DNA of 64,000 nucleotides from an uncultured Methylococcaceae bacterium (GTDB lineage Bacteria; Pseudomonadota; Gammaproteobacteria; Methylococcales; Methylomonadaceae): positions 44,194 to 108,193 of the forward strand of contig CAIXAE010000023.1 of the NCBI GenBank assembly GCA_903917345.1, read 5' to 3'. The notes beneath the pieces were generated by a model. It was not told where the DNA came from. It worked only from the letters and a program-made list of their open reading frames with translations, and did not search any database. How positions within the stretch are numbered: the first letter of the stretch is position 1; each line of letters starts with the position of its first letter. A program made the position numbers and the translations under genes. Shown here in pieces: positions 46,503-56,193 of this stretch.

Positions 46503-48218
46503 GTGCACTTAACAGAATCCGATAACCAAACCTATTTTGATAAAAATAAAGCAAGAGAAAAAATTTGCGCTGTTTGGTTAAAAGCTCAAGCAAAAATAGC
46601 TAAAAAGTGGCTTTATTTAGCAGTGAGTGCAGGGGTTATTAATGGCTGGATGGTCATTATTCAATCAGCTGTACTTGCTTATCTATTACAAGCAATCATT
46701 ATTGAAAAACTCCCATTAATAGTATTGATGCCCTATTTATGGAGCTTGGTTGTGATTTTTGTTGTGCGCAGTTTATGTGTTTATGCTTATCCAGTTTGCG
46801 GGTTTGAGGCTGGAGCACAGGTAAGGTCATCTGTTAGGCAGCAGTTGTTTACACAATTTTTAAAACAAGGGCCGTCTGAAATAAAGAACCATCAAAGTGG
46901 GAGCTTGGCTACGGTAACGCTTGAGCAAGTCGATGCCTTAGAGCATTATTTTTCGCGGTATTTACCACAACAAATGCTCGTCGCTATTTTGCCAATCAGC
47001 ATACTAATAGTAGTAATGCCCTTCAATTGGATCGTTGGGGTGATCTTTTTAATAACAGGACCATTAGTGATTTTATTTATGGCTTTGGTCGGTATGGGGG
47101 CGGCCTCAGCAACTCGTAACCAGTTTTTAGCTATGTCTCGAATGAGTGGATATTTCCTTGATCGTTTGCAAGGCCTCAGCACCTTAAAATTGTTTGGTTT
47201 AGCTGAAACAGAATTGTCTAATATTAATACTATGGCCAATGGGTTTAGAGAAAAAACCATGGCGGTATTAAGAATTGCTTTTTTATCTTCCGCCATTTTA
47301 GAGTTCTTTAGTGCAATTGCCGTTGCCTTAGTTGCGGTTTATGTTGGCTTAGGGTTATTAGATCAAATTCATTTTGGCCCTGCTGTACATATTAGTTTGC
47401 AAGAAGCGTTATTTGTATTGTTACTAGCGCCAGAGTTTTTTATGCCTTTAAGGCAATTGGCCATCAATTATCACGATCGGGCGGCAGCTTTGGGTGCGAG
47501 CGATGCCATATTGGCAATATTAGAGAAAGAACCTGCTGGACAATTTACATCCATCGACATACAAAAGCCCAGTAGTCATCATTTAATAGAGTTTATTCAT
47601 GTCAGTAAAAAATACGATCAGCGAACCGTTTTAACCGATATTAATTTATCAATAGAGCCAGGTGAAAAAGTGGCTTTGGTGGGAGAGTCAGGGGCCGGTA
47701 AAACCACATTGATCAATTTATTATTAGGTTTTGAACAGCCAACAACGGGCCGTGTTTTACTTAAGGGTGAGACGTTGACCCAAACACAGTCTGCGCAACA
47801 GATCGCTTGGGTTGGCCAAAGTACTTATATTTTTCATGGCAGTATAAAAGACAACATCGCCTTAGCCGAGCCTACTGCCAGCGCAGAAAGAATTTATGAG
47901 GCAGCAGTGGCTGCTGGTGTAACGGAGTTTAGTATACATTTATCAGAGGGCTTAGAAACGCAGGTTGGCGAGCGTGGTTATGGCTTATCGGGTGGACAGG
48001 TACAGAGAATAGCTTTAGCGAGGGCATTCTTAAAAAAGGCTGAAATAATTGTCTTAGATGAGCCTACTGCCAATTTGGATGATAGTAATAAAGCTCTATT
48101 ATTAGCTGTCATTAATCAATTGTTTAAACAACAAACCTTAATTATTGCAACGCATGATCCTCTCGTAATTAAAATAATGTCTAGGCATATCAAGGTCTCT
48201 CAGGGCGGCATATCATGA
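46503..48218 (+). CDS. cydD: Cysteine/glutathione exporter subunit CydD
   Basis: A 571-residue ABC half-transporter. The membrane domain (about 25-310) contains PQQMLVAILPISILIVV and FMALVGMGAASATRNQF. The ABC domain has [26 protein letters not shown] and IVLDEPTANLDD. CydDC exports thiols to the periplasm and is needed to assemble cytochrome bd. The GTG at 46503 follows GGAAAG; a TTG at 46461 would make it longer. The stop overlaps cydC by 4 nt. Confidence 0.9.
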   Translation: MHLTESDNQTYFDKNKAREKICAVWLKAQAKIAKKWLYLAVSAGVINGWMVIIQSAVLAYLLQAIIIEKLPLIVLMPYLWSLVVIFVVRSLCVYAYPVCGFEAGAQVRSSVRQQLFTQFLKQGPSEIKNHQSGSLATVTLEQVDALEHYFSRYLPQQMLVAILPISILIVVMPFNWIVGVIFLITGPLVILFMALVGMGAASATRNQFLAMSRMSGYFLDRLQGLSTLKLFGLAETELSNINTMANGFREKTMAVLRIAFLSSAILEFFSAIAVALVAVYVGLGLLDQIHFGPAVHISLQEALFVLLLAPEFFMPLRQLAINYHDRAAALGASDAILAILEKEPAGQFTSIDIQKPSSHHLIEFIHVSKKYDQRTVLTDINLSIEPGEKVALVGESGAGKTTLINLLLGFEQPTTGRVLLKGETLTQTQSAQQIAWVGQSTYIFHGSIKDNIALAEPTASAERIYEAAVAAGVTEFSIHLSEGLETQVGERGYGLSGGQVQRIALARAFLKKAEIIVLDEPTANLDDSNKALLLAVINQLFKQQTLIIATHDPLVIKIMSRHIKVSQGGIS

Positions 48219-49903
48219 TGAGAGATTGCTGGTTCTTTTTGAAGCTTTTTAAGCCCTATACCATGTGGTTAGTTTCGGGCATTATTTTGTCACTCATAAC
48301 GAGTATGGCGGCTATCACCTTACTAAGTTTGTCGGGTTGGTTTATCACTGCATCAGCAATGGCGGGATTATTGTCGATTGATGGCAATGTATTGGCGTTT
48401 AATTTTATGCTGCCTGCCGCTCAAATTAGGGCATTGGCGATTATGCGTACCTTAGGCCGTTATGCTGAACGTCTTGTCACGCACGAAGCAACATTTAGGG
48501 TCTTGGCACAGATTAGGAGCTGGTTTTTTCAGCAGTTGATACCCTTAGTGCCGGGTCGATTAGCGCTAATGCGAAGTGGCGATTTATTATCACGCATGAC
48601 GGCCGATATTGACGCCTTAGATGCCCTGTATTTGCGATTAGTAGCCCCTGTTTTTGTTGCTATTTTAGGCGTCACTGCAGTGACGATTGTATTGGCAACT
48701 TATGCACCTATCATTAGTATTGCGAATGGCTTAATTTTATTGGTTGCGGCCGTTTATGTGCCTTGGTTGTTTAATCGATTAGGTAATGAAGGCGCAGAGC
48801 GTATTACCGTCTTAATGGCAAACTATAAGATTAGGCAAGTGGATACCTTGCAAGGTTTTGCTGATTTATTGGCTAATCAGGCTTATGAGCGCTACAGTGT
48901 GTTTCTGCAGCAGTTTTCTGATCGAATGATTCATACGCAACGTCAAAATAACTGCTTAACGGGCATCTCTTCTGCAATAACTTTCTTATTGTCTCAAATT
49001 AGTTTTACAGTGGTGTTAATCTTAGCTGGGTTGTTATATACAGAAAATCAACTGACAGGATCCGAAGTCGCGTTGGTCGTTTTTTGTGTACTCGCTTCAT
49101 TTGAGCTAGTCACGCCTTTGCCTCAAGCGCTGCAAATGTTGGCAAAGACGCAAAAATCAGCTCAGCGTATAAGGCAAGTGGCTAAATTGAAGCCAACAAT
49201 AACAGAGCCTCAGCAAATACTACTCTTACCTCAGTCATATGATTTGCAACTCAGTGACGTGTGTTTTCGATATTCAGATCAACAGGATTGGGTTCTAAAA
49301 AATATTAATGTACAGATACCCCTAGGTACTAAGTTAGCGATTGTGGGTGCAAGTGGCTCAGGTAAAACGACCTTACTGCATTTAATCATGCATTATTTTG
49401 ATCCAGAAATAGGGCAGGTAGCGTTAGCAGGTTATTCCTTAAGTCAGTATGGATCTGAACCCTTGATGACTTGTTTTGGTGTGCTTTCACAACGTAGTCA
49501 ACTTTTTGCTACCACTATTAAAGAGAACTTATTAATAGCTAAACCTGATGCGACTGCAAAAGAGTTAGATGCTGCTATTAAAGCGGCGGGGTTAGAAAAG
49601 TTCATTAGTTATTTGCCTGAAGGTTTAAATACTTGGGTAGGTGAAAGTGGTGTTAAGGTTTCGGGAGGTGAGGCGCGTCGAATTGCTTTAGCTCGGCTTT
49701 ATCTTAAAGATGCACCGATATTAATTCTGGATGAGCCTACAGAGGGTTTAGATTCAGAAACAGAGCGCGATGTTTTTCAAGCTCTCAGTGTTTTTGCAAC
49801 CAAAAAAACTATTATTATGGTGACCCACCGTGCAGCCGGTTTAAGCTTAGTCGATAAAGTTTATAGAATGGAGCAAGGTGTCTTACGTGACTATCACCTG
49901 TGA
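48215..49903 (+). CDS. cydC: Cysteine/glutathione exporter subunit CydC
   Basis: 562 residues, partner of CydD. The membrane domain includes LLSLSGWFITASAMAGL and RTLGRYAERLVTHEATFRVLAQIR. The ABC domain has GASGSGKTTLLHL, VSGGEARRIALARLYL and LILDEPTEGLD. It overlaps cydD as ATGA. It is convergent, after two more genes, with the cydAB operon, so assembly and structural genes lie within 8 kb. Confidence 0.94.
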   Translation: MMRDCWFFLKLFKPYTMWLVSGIILSLITSMAAITLLSLSGWFITASAMAGLLSIDGNVLAFNFMLPAAQIRALAIMRTLGRYAERLVTHEATFRVLAQIRSWFFQQLIPLVPGRLALMRSGDLLSRMTADIDALDALYLRLVAPVFVAILGVTAVTIVLATYAPIISIANGLILLVAAVYVPWLFNRLGNEGAERITVLMANYKIRQVDTLQGFADLLANQAYERYSVFLQQFSDRMIHTQRQNNCLTGISSAITFLLSQISFTVVLILAGLLYTENQLTGSEVALVVFCVLASFELVTPLPQALQMLAKTQKSAQRIRQVAKLKPTITEPQQILLLPQSYDLQLSDVCFRYSDQQDWVLKNINVQIPLGTKLAIVGASGSGKTTLLHLIMHYFDPEIGQVALAGYSLSQYGSEPLMTCFGVLSQRSQLFATTIKENLLIAKPDATAKELDAAIKAAGLEKFISYLPEGLNTWVGESGVKVSGGEARRIALARLYLKDAPILILDEPTEGLDSETERDVFQALSVFATKKTIIMVTHRAAGLSLVDKVYRMEQGVLRDYHL

Positions 49904-49941
49904 TAGTTGTTTTTTAAACGATTGAAGTTGAGGGGGTAGAG

Positions 49942-50466
49942 GTGAAGTATAGATTGTTAACTTCGTTACTATTAGTAACATTAGGAACGATGTCTTTGAT
50001 AGCGTGTGATGATAATAAAAATACAGTTAAAGCATTTCCTAGCGTTTTAAAGAAGTACGAACAGGTCACTACTTTAGAAGGTGTGGTGAGCAATAATAAA
50101 GGACCTATTAAAACAGGCCATGTAAAGGCGACTGATGATAATGGTCAATTGATTGTGAAAACTGATCTGGAAAATGGTCGCTTCAAAATAGATATACCCG
50201 CAAATACTGAATTACCTATTCTATTGATAGCATCAACGGATGTAGATTCTGAACAATGGATGGTGGCTGTGGTCGATGAAAAAATTAGTCAATATCAGAT
50301 CAATCCCGCCACTACTGCGATTGCAAAAGCAGCTAAAACAATGGGTGGATATACGCGAGCAAATTTAGTAAGAGCGGCTGAAGAATCAGTTCATGTACCT
50401 GATGCCAATAAGACATCGACTGGGTGGCGGGGTGATCCTACAACACAGTATGGTGGATGGCATTAA
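49942..50466 (+). CDS. Putative lipoprotein with carboxypeptidase regulatory-like fold
   Basis: 174 residues from a GTG. The lipobox is LIAC (Cys22). Residues about 40-110 (TLEGVVSNNKGPIKTGHVKATDDNGQLIVKTDLENGRFKIDIPA) resemble a prealbumin-like beta sandwich. The tail ends GDPTTQYGGWH, Gly/Trp-rich. It is 38 nt after cydC and could be co-transcribed. The function is unknown. Confidence 0.65.
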   Translation: MKYRLLTSLLLVTLGTMSLIACDDNKNTVKAFPSVLKKYEQVTTLEGVVSNNKGPIKTGHVKATDDNGQLIVKTDLENGRFKIDIPANTELPILLIASTDVDSEQWMVAVVDEKISQYQINPATTAIAKAAKTMGGYTRANLVRAAEESVHVPDANKTSTGWRGDPTTQYGGWH

Positions 50467-50471
50467 CAGTA

Positions 50472-50906
50472 TTAATCTTTGCGATTAAACTGACTATCTT
50501 CTGGGCATCCGTAATTCTTACCTGTGTAAGATAAGATAAAAACGGCAACACTCAATAGTGCGATCGCAAAAGTTATACCGAGTAATAAGTAAAGGTGGAA
50601 ACTATCGGCTACTTTTTGCACGTCAATAACTAAATGACGTGATAAAGCAGTAATGGCGATATAAATAAGAAACTGTACGGGGAGTCGTCTTGTTTTAAAG
50701 TAGGTGCCAACCATGGCGCCTAATTCAAGATAAATAAAGAGTAATAATATGTCTTCAAGGTCGGCATGACCCGTTCTCATCATCTCTATGTAGTCATGGA
50801 CTGCTGACCAAACAATGGTTGCCCCAATGCCAAATAGCGCAAGGTAGTGAAAGCTATCAACTAATAGATCTCCAACTTTGTGAATCCAGACAGTTTTGTT
50901 AATCAT
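50472..50906 (-). CDS. PsiE-family membrane protein
   Basis: 144 residues with four hydrophobic helices. It has DSFHYLALFGIGATIVWSAVHDYIEMM and FIYLELGAMVGTYFKTRRLPVQFLIYIAITALSRHLVID, typical of the phosphate-starvation-inducible PsiE family. The family's function is unknown. It lies downstream of the cydABX operon on the same strand, with a hairpin between them. Confidence 0.85.
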   Translation of the reverse strand: MINKTVWIHKVGDLLVDSFHYLALFGIGATIVWSAVHDYIEMMRTGHADLEDILLLFIYLELGAMVGTYFKTRRLPVQFLIYIAITALSRHLVIDVQKVADSFHLYLLLGITFAIALLSVAVFILSYTGKNYGCPEDSQFNRKD

Positions 50907-50934
50907 GATTATTGGTTAGCTTGAGGTGTGTTGA

Positions 50935-50962
50935 AAGGAACGTGATGTAAAACACGTTCCTT
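50935..50962 (-). terminator. Terminator-like hairpin after cydX-GGDEF
   Basis: A perfect 10-bp stem AAGGAACGTG/CACGTTCCTT with an 8-nt loop, 9 nt after the stop on the minus strand and followed by only three T. It probably limits read-through to psiE. Confidence 0.6.
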
Positions 50963-50970
50963 ATGTAGGG

Positions 50971-51540
50971 TTATGCGCGGCTATTTTCTTTTGCTACGCT
51001 GATTAAGTTATCAACGTCTAGTATTGAAGTTGCTGATAGCTTGGTTTTATTTGAAAACTCAGCTACTCCAGTAGACAATTCAACTGTTACACCTTGCGGA
51101 GCTTGTACACGTTGACTGATAGTATTTTTAATTTGTAGTGCAATTTCTTCTGCTTTATTTCTCGGTGAACCTGGCATGGCGATTAAAAATTCATCCTCAT
51201 GTATTCTCGCTGCAATATCAACGCCGGCTCTAATTTCATCTTTAAAGCAATTCGTTACCCCTCGCAAGATGCTATCCATTTCATAGTTAGCTATGTTATT
51301 TCGGGCTTTAAAATCATTCAGATTTAATAAAATAATAGAAAATGGAAAACCATTTCGTTTAGAGTTTTCTACTTTTTCTTTTAAACGCCCCAGCATTGTT
51401 TCTTTAGTCATTAAATGTGTAACGGGGTCTAGGGCAAGGTGCTCCCTGTCCCAAGCTTCTTGAGCTTCCAATCTAAGTACATTAATAATGCCTAATGAGC
51501 AGGCCAGTAATAAACCAAGTATCCAAGTAAAGTACCACAT
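50971..51540 (-). CDS. CydX-like cytochrome bd small subunit fused to degenerate GGDEF domain
   Basis: 189 residues. Residues 1-27 (starting MWYFTWILGLLLACSLGII) are nearly the same as the CydX small subunit of cytochrome bd, one membrane helix. From residue 38 the rest is a GGDEF fold: DPVTHLMTKETML, SIILLNLNDFK (68-78), and HEDEF (114-118) where GGDEF is normal. The metal-binding aspartates of the LDIDxFK motif are Asn here, and both glycines are lost, so it cannot make c-di-GMP by the usual chemistry. It starts 9 nt after the cydB stop, with AGGAG at a 6-nt spacing. Confidence 0.88.
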   Translation of the reverse strand: MWYFTWILGLLLACSLGIINVLRLEAQEAWDREHLALDPVTHLMTKETMLGRLKEKVENSKRNGFPFSIILLNLNDFKARNNIANYEMDSILRGVTNCFKDEIRAGVDIAARIHEDEFLIAMPGSPRNKAEEIALQIKNTISQRVQAPQGVTVELSTGVAEFSNKTKLSATSILDVDNLISVAKENSRA

Positions 51541-51549
51541 AATCTGCTC

Positions 51550-52689
51550 CTAATAAGCTGTATGATCGTTTTGGTGAATATGTTTTTCAGTCACTTTTCC
51601 GCGTAGCACTCTAAATGCCCAAGTGGTGTAAGACAATACGATGGGTAAAAATATTAAAGTGACCCAAAACATGATTTTTAAAGTACCCAAGCTAGAACTT
51701 GCATCCCATACCGTTAGGGAGCTATTAAGATCTGAACTAGAAGGGATTAGAAAGGGGAACATCGATACACCCGCTGTCAAAATAATACTTGCTAGCATTA
51801 ATGAGCTGGTTATAAAGCCTAAGCCAGGACGATTGAATCGAGACAATATTAAAGTTGCGATGCCAGTCAAAAAGGCAAGTGCAGGTATACTCCACAATAC
51901 GGGGTAATGACCATAATTAGCTAACCATAAGCCCGAAGCTTTGGACACGGTTTTTGCTAAAGGGTTAGAGTAAAGGTTGGTGGAAATAGCACTCGTAATT
52001 TCATAACCTTCTATATTAGCTATCCAAACACCTGCTAAACCAAACACGATCAGTGTTATTAAACCAAATAGAGTGACTGTTTTTTTACATGCTTGGTTAA
52101 TACTGCCTTCAGTTTTAATTTGTAAATAGATAGCGCCGTGCATAATTAACATCCCTAAGCTAACTAAACCAGCGGCTATAGCAAACGGATTTAATAAGGT
52201 CCAGAAAGAACCTGTATAGAAAATACGCATATCATTATCAAAATGAAAAGGTACGCCTTCTAATAAATTACCAAAGGCTACCCCAAAAATTAATGAAGGT
52301 ACTAACCCGCCAATAAATAAGGCAATATCCCAGTTCTTACGCCAGGTAGGTGAAGGGAGCTTACTGCGATAATCAAAACCTATAGGTCTTAAAAATAAGG
52401 CGAATAGAGTGAGAAGTAGTGCGAAGTAAAAACCAGAAAAAGCGACGGAATAAGCGAGTGGCCATGCGGCAAATAAAGCGCCGCCAGCTGTAACCAGCCA
52501 CACCTGATTGCCTTCCCAGGTTGCTCCGACACTATTAATAATGACACGACGTTCTGTGTCATTATTACCTAAAAAGGGTAATAAGATAGCGACACCTAAG
52601 TCAAAACCACCTGTAATAGCAAAGCCAATTAATAGAGCACCCAGTAGTGCCCACCAGATTAAGCGGAGAGTTTCATAATCAAAAATCAT
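51550..52689 (-). CDS. cydB: Cytochrome bd oxidase subunit II
   Basis: 379 residues with about nine membrane helices. It starts MIFDYETLRLIWWALLGALLIGFAITGGFDLGV, the usual CydB N-terminus with its conserved acidic residue, and contains GNQVWLVTAGGALFAAWP. It pairs with CydA in the inner membrane. Its ATG overlaps the cydA stop (ATGA). The CydX-GGDEF gene follows by 9 nt. Confidence 0.97.
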   Translation of the reverse strand: MIFDYETLRLIWWALLGALLIGFAITGGFDLGVAILLPFLGNNDTERRVIINSVGATWEGNQVWLVTAGGALFAAWPLAYSVAFSGFYFALLLTLFALFLRPIGFDYRSKLPSPTWRKNWDIALFIGGLVPSLIFGVAFGNLLEGVPFHFDNDMRIFYTGSFWTLLNPFAIAAGLVSLGMLIMHGAIYLQIKTEGSINQACKKTVTLFGLITLIVFGLAGVWIANIEGYEITSAISTNLYSNPLAKTVSKASGLWLANYGHYPVLWSIPALAFLTGIATLILSRFNRPGLGFITSSLMLASIILTAGVSMFPFLIPSSSDLNSSLTVWDASSSLGTLKIMFWVTLIFLPIVLSYTTWAFRVLRGKVTEKHIHQNDHTAY

Positions 52690-54248
52690 AATGTAGCTCC
52701 TGTAGCAATTTCAAAATGGTAGCGACCTTTATGTAGGCTGCTAGGTCCTTGTTTAATAAACTTTATCATTAAGAAAAGTTCTATCGCTAGAAATAGCGTA
52801 TATAAACTAATATAACCGGCTAAACTTAAATAAAGGTCCAGTTCGGTTAAAGAAGATACGCTCAAGAACGTGGGTAATATTTCGGCAATTGTCCAAGGTT
52901 GTCTTCCAAACTCAGCGACAAACCAACCTGTTTCGCAGGCAATCCAGGGTAAGGGAATCATAAAGAAGCTAGCACGTAATAACCAAGTTTGTCGACATTT
53001 TCTAATTGAGCTGGCAATCACGGCAAAGATAAAGATAAACAGCATAATAAAGCCACAGGCTACCATGACTCTAAAAGTCCAGAATAAGGGTAACACTCTC
53101 GGTAATGAGTATTGTGCGGCTAATTCAATTTGTGCATCTGTTGCGTCTACTACCTTTTCGGTATAACGCTTTAACAATAAACCATAACCTAGGTCGGCTT
53201 TATTCAGGTTAAATTCTGCAACGGTTGCCTCATCACGTTGACCTGATCGTAAGGTCTGTAAACTTTTATAAGCTTTAATACCGTTACGAACGCGTAGGCG
53301 GTTTTTTTCTAAAATTTCTGAAAGCCCAGTGATAGGCTCATCAACTGAACGAGTGCCAATCAGGCCTAAAACCCAAGGAATTTGAACTGCATAATGAGTC
53401 ACCATAGCGTCCTGATCTGGAATGCCAATGGCAGTAAAAGCCGCAGGGGCAGGTTCGGTATGCCATTCTGCTTCAATAGCGGCGAGTTTAGCTTTTTGTA
53501 CTTCACCATCGGTATACCCACTTTCATCACCTAAGACGATAACGGATAAGATAGCGGCTAAACCAAAGCCTGCAGCAATGGTATATGAGCGTTGAGCAAA
53601 AGCAGCGTCTCGGCCCTTTAACATATAAAAAGCACTGATGCCCAAAACAAACGCAGAGGCTGTGGTGTATCCAGCAGCAACCGTGTGTACAAATTTAACT
53701 TGTGCTGCAGGATTAAAGAGTAACGAACCAAAGCTAGTGAGCTCCATACGCATGGTTTCATAATTAAAGTCTGCACCGACAGGATTTTGCATCCAGCCAT
53801 TCGCTACCAATATCCATAAAGCGGATAAGTTAGTGCCTAAAGCGACTAACCAAGTGACTAACAGATGTTGGCCTTTACCTAACTTATCCCAGCCAAAGAA
53901 AAACAAGCCAACAAAAGTAGATTCAAGAAAAAAGGCCATTAGGCCTTCGATCGCTAAAGGTGCACCAAAAATATCGCCAACATAATGCGAGAAGTAAGAC
54001 CAATTCATGCCGAATTGAAACTCCATTGTTAAGCCGGTAGTCACGCCTAAAGCAAAGTTAATTCCAAATAACTTACCCCAGAACTGGGTCATATCTTTAT
54101 AAATTTCTTTACCCGTCATTACGTAAGTAGATTCCATAATGGCCAGTAAAAAGGATAAACCTAAGGTAAGCGGTACAAATAAGAAATGATATAAGGATGT
54201 TGCTGCAAACTGCCAGCGTGATAAATCAACTATAGATTCTGAAATCAT
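52686..54248 (-). CDS. cydA: Cytochrome bd oxidase subunit I
   Basis: 520 residues. It oxidises quinol and reduces oxygen. Heme ligands are His21 (SLYHFLFVPL), a His in VKFVHTVAAGY near 186 and a Met in FWTFRVMVACG. The full long Q-loop is present (GDESGYTDGEVQKAKLAAIE and IRNG-like VRNGIKAYKSL), so this is the L subfamily as in E. coli bd-I. First gene of cydA-cydB-cydX. A short hairpin (54270-54288) lies in its leader. Confidence 0.97.
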   Translation of the reverse strand: MISESIVDLSRWQFAATSLYHFLFVPLTLGLSFLLAIMESTYVMTGKEIYKDMTQFWGKLFGINFALGVTTGLTMEFQFGMNWSYFSHYVGDIFGAPLAIEGLMAFFLESTFVGLFFFGWDKLGKGQHLLVTWLVALGTNLSALWILVANGWMQNPVGADFNYETMRMELTSFGSLLFNPAAQVKFVHTVAAGYTTASAFVLGISAFYMLKGRDAAFAQRSYTIAAGFGLAAILSVIVLGDESGYTDGEVQKAKLAAIEAEWHTEPAPAAFTAIGIPDQDAMVTHYAVQIPWVLGLIGTRSVDEPITGLSEILEKNRLRVRNGIKAYKSLQTLRSGQRDEATVAEFNLNKADLGYGLLLKRYTEKVVDATDAQIELAAQYSLPRVLPLFWTFRVMVACGFIMLFIFIFAVIASSIRKCRQTWLLRASFFMIPLPWIACETGWFVAEFGRQPWTIAEILPTFLSVSSLTELDLYLSLAGYISLYTLFLAIELFLMIKFIKQGPSSLHKGRYHFEIATGATL

Positions 54249-54376
54249 GATTTCCTCTTGTGGAGTTTAAGCTCTCAGTAAGAGAGCTGTCAGTAAACAG
54301 CATGGTATGTTTATAAAACCAATGCCTTAAAGCTAAGTAAACAATCTACTTTGTATAAATGACTCTTTTTATGCTT

Positions 54377-54412
54377 ATCTTTTTTTTAGATATATATATC
54401 TATAAAAAAGAT
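54377..54412. promoter_or_regulatory. 36-nt near-perfect palindrome in the cydA-sqr intergenic region
   Basis: Centred between 54394 and 54395: core AGATATATATATCT with outer T-run and A-run arms and ATCTT/AAGAT-type ends; 17 of 18 pairs match. It is in the 364-base gap between divergent cydA and sqr. It could be an operator for both genes or a structural element. The rest of 54249-54612 shows only the hairpin at 54270-54288 and the repeat at 54533-54566. Confidence 0.5.
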
Positions 54413-54532
54413 TTATGATAAAGTTAATGCCCTATATTGTCTAATGGAATTTGTATGTATAGCTTCCTTTAGAAGATTTATAAGAGTGATAAATTTCGTT
54501 ATCTACTTGTAGTGTAATGAGGTTTTGGTTAT

Positions 54533-54566
54533 TTAACACTATAATTCCTTATAAATACAGTGTTAA
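54533..54566 (+). promoter_or_regulatory. Inverted repeat in the sqr promoter region
   Basis: Arms TTAACACT (54533-54540) and AGTGTTAA (54559-54566), exact complements with 18 nt between, ending 46 nt before the sqr start. AT-rich sequence between them (ATAATTCCTTATAAATAC) could be a -10 region. It is a plausible operator. Confidence 0.5.
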
Positions 54567-54612
54567 TTAAAGGCGATTTATTAGAATAATAATCAATAAT
54601 GAGGAGTGTAGC

Positions 54613-55893
54613 ATGGCGCGAATAGTTGTTTTAGGTGCAGGCATTGGTGGTGTTCCAATGGCTTATGAAATGAAAGAAACGGTAGGCAAAAAACATGAGG
54701 TTATTGTTATTTCTGACAGTCCTACTTTTCACTTTGTCCCCTCCAATCCTTGGGTACCACCCAAGTGGCGTAAACCGGAAGACTTAAAAATTGAGTTAGC
54801 ACCGGTCATGAAAAAGAAAGGCATCGAGTTTATTCAAAAAGCAGCGGTAAAAATAGAGCCTAATAATAACCAAGTGTTATTGGCTGATGGCTCTGCTGTT
54901 GAGTATGACTTTTTGATTATTGCTACAGGTCCGCGTTTAGCTTTTGATGAAATTCCAGGACTCGGTCCTGATGGATTTACATCTTCTGTATGTCATGTTG
55001 ATCATGCGGCTGTTGCAGCACAGGATTGGGACAAATTCATGGAAAATCCCGGTCCGATCATTATTGGTGCTGTGCAAGGCGCTTCTTGTTACGGACCTGC
55101 ATATGAATATTTAATGATTCTGGAAACAGAATTACGTAACAGGAAAATACGCGATAAAGTCCCAATGACTTTTGTGACTGCAGAGCCTTACATTGGACAT
55201 CTTGGACTAGGTGGTGTGGGTGATACTAAAGGTTTATTAGAAAGTGCATTACGTGATAAATCTATTAAATGGGTTACCAATGCTAAGGTCGATAAGATTG
55301 AAGAAGGCATGATGTTTGTAACCGAAGTGGATGATGAAGGTGTCGATAAAAAGAAACACGAACTGCCGTTTAAACATTCAATGATGTTGCCTGCTTTTAC
55401 AGGTATTGATGCAGTCCGTAATGAGGCAGCAGAAGGCTTAGTTAATCCGCGTGGTTTTGTCTTGATTGATGAACATCAACGTAACCCAACTTTTAAAAAT
55501 ATATACTCTGTGGGTGTTTGTGTTGCATTACCGCCCGTTGAAAAAACACCGTTACCCGTCGGCACACCGAAAACAGGCTATATGATTGAATCTATGGTGA
55601 CTGCAACGGCCCACAATATTGCAGAACAATTAGCCGGTAAAGAACCCACGCATCATGCGTCGTTAAATGCGCTATGTTTAGCAGATTTTGGTGATTCTGG
55701 TGTAGCGTTTATGGCGGTTCCTCAAATTCCACCTCGCAACGTAACGTGGTCTGCAAACGGTAAATGGGTGCATTTAGCTAAGATCGGATTTGAGAAATAT
55801 TTTATGCGGAAGATAAGAAAAGGCATCAGTGAGCCTTTCTATGAAAGATTGACGCTTAAATTAATGGGTATTGTGCGTATAAAAGGTCATTAA
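54613..55893 (+). CDS. sqr: Sulfide:quinone oxidoreductase
   Basis: 426 residues. It has the FAD motif [16 protein letters not shown] at residues 5-20. Three cysteines at Cys127, Cys159 and Cys355 occur at almost the same positions as the redox-active cysteines of known SQRs. The segment [20 protein letters not shown] is a family signature. The enzyme oxidises sulfide to sulfane sulfur and reduces quinone at the inner membrane. It is followed by a DUF2892 gene after 1 nt. Confidence 0.92.
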   Translation: MARIVVLGAGIGGVPMAYEMKETVGKKHEVIVISDSPTFHFVPSNPWVPPKWRKPEDLKIELAPVMKKKGIEFIQKAAVKIEPNNNQVLLADGSAVEYDFLIIATGPRLAFDEIPGLGPDGFTSSVCHVDHAAVAAQDWDKFMENPGPIIIGAVQGASCYGPAYEYLMILETELRNRKIRDKVPMTFVTAEPYIGHLGLGGVGDTKGLLESALRDKSIKWVTNAKVDKIEEGMMFVTEVDDEGVDKKKHELPFKHSMMLPAFTGIDAVRNEAAEGLVNPRGFVLIDEHQRNPTFKNIYSVGVCVALPPVEKTPLPVGTPKTGYMIESMVTATAHNIAEQLAGKEPTHHASLNALCLADFGDSGVAFMAVPQIPPRNVTWSANGKWVHLAKIGFEKYFMRKIRKGISEPFYERLTLKLMGIVRIKGH

Positions 55894-55894
55894 T

Positions 55895-56095
55895 ATGAAT
55901 ATAGATAGAATTGTATTTGCCGTGGCGGGTAGTTTTATCTTAGTCAGTTTGTTGTTGGCGCATTATCATTCAGAAATGTGGCTATGGTTTACAGCATTTG
56001 TTGGCGCTAATTTATTTCAATCGGCATTGACTGGTTTTTGCCCTATGGCAATCATACTTAAAAAGTTAGGGATTAAGTCCGGTTGTGCATTCTGA
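55895..56095 (+). CDS. DUF2892 (YgaP-like) small membrane protein
   Basis: 66 residues, two hydrophobic helices, with the motif [28 protein letters not shown] at the end. This DUF2892 family is often fused to or found beside rhodaneses and SQR. It probably has a role in sulfur handling at the membrane, but the function is not known. It is 1 nt after the sqr stop. Confidence 0.85.
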   Translation: MNIDRIVFAVAGSFILVSLLLAHYHSEMWLWFTAFVGANLFQSALTGFCPMAIILKKLGIKSGCAF

Positions 56096-56193
56096 TTATA
56101 TAAATTAATTTTAAAGACTAACGTACCTCATTTTAAGTAGAGTAGATGAGGTACTGTTACCTTTATAAAAGCCTAAGACTTTACGGGAAAATC

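Noticed and set aside
50971..51540. Active diguanylate cyclase
   Set aside because: Both glycines of GGDEF and the metal-binding aspartates are replaced, so cyclase activity is not expected.
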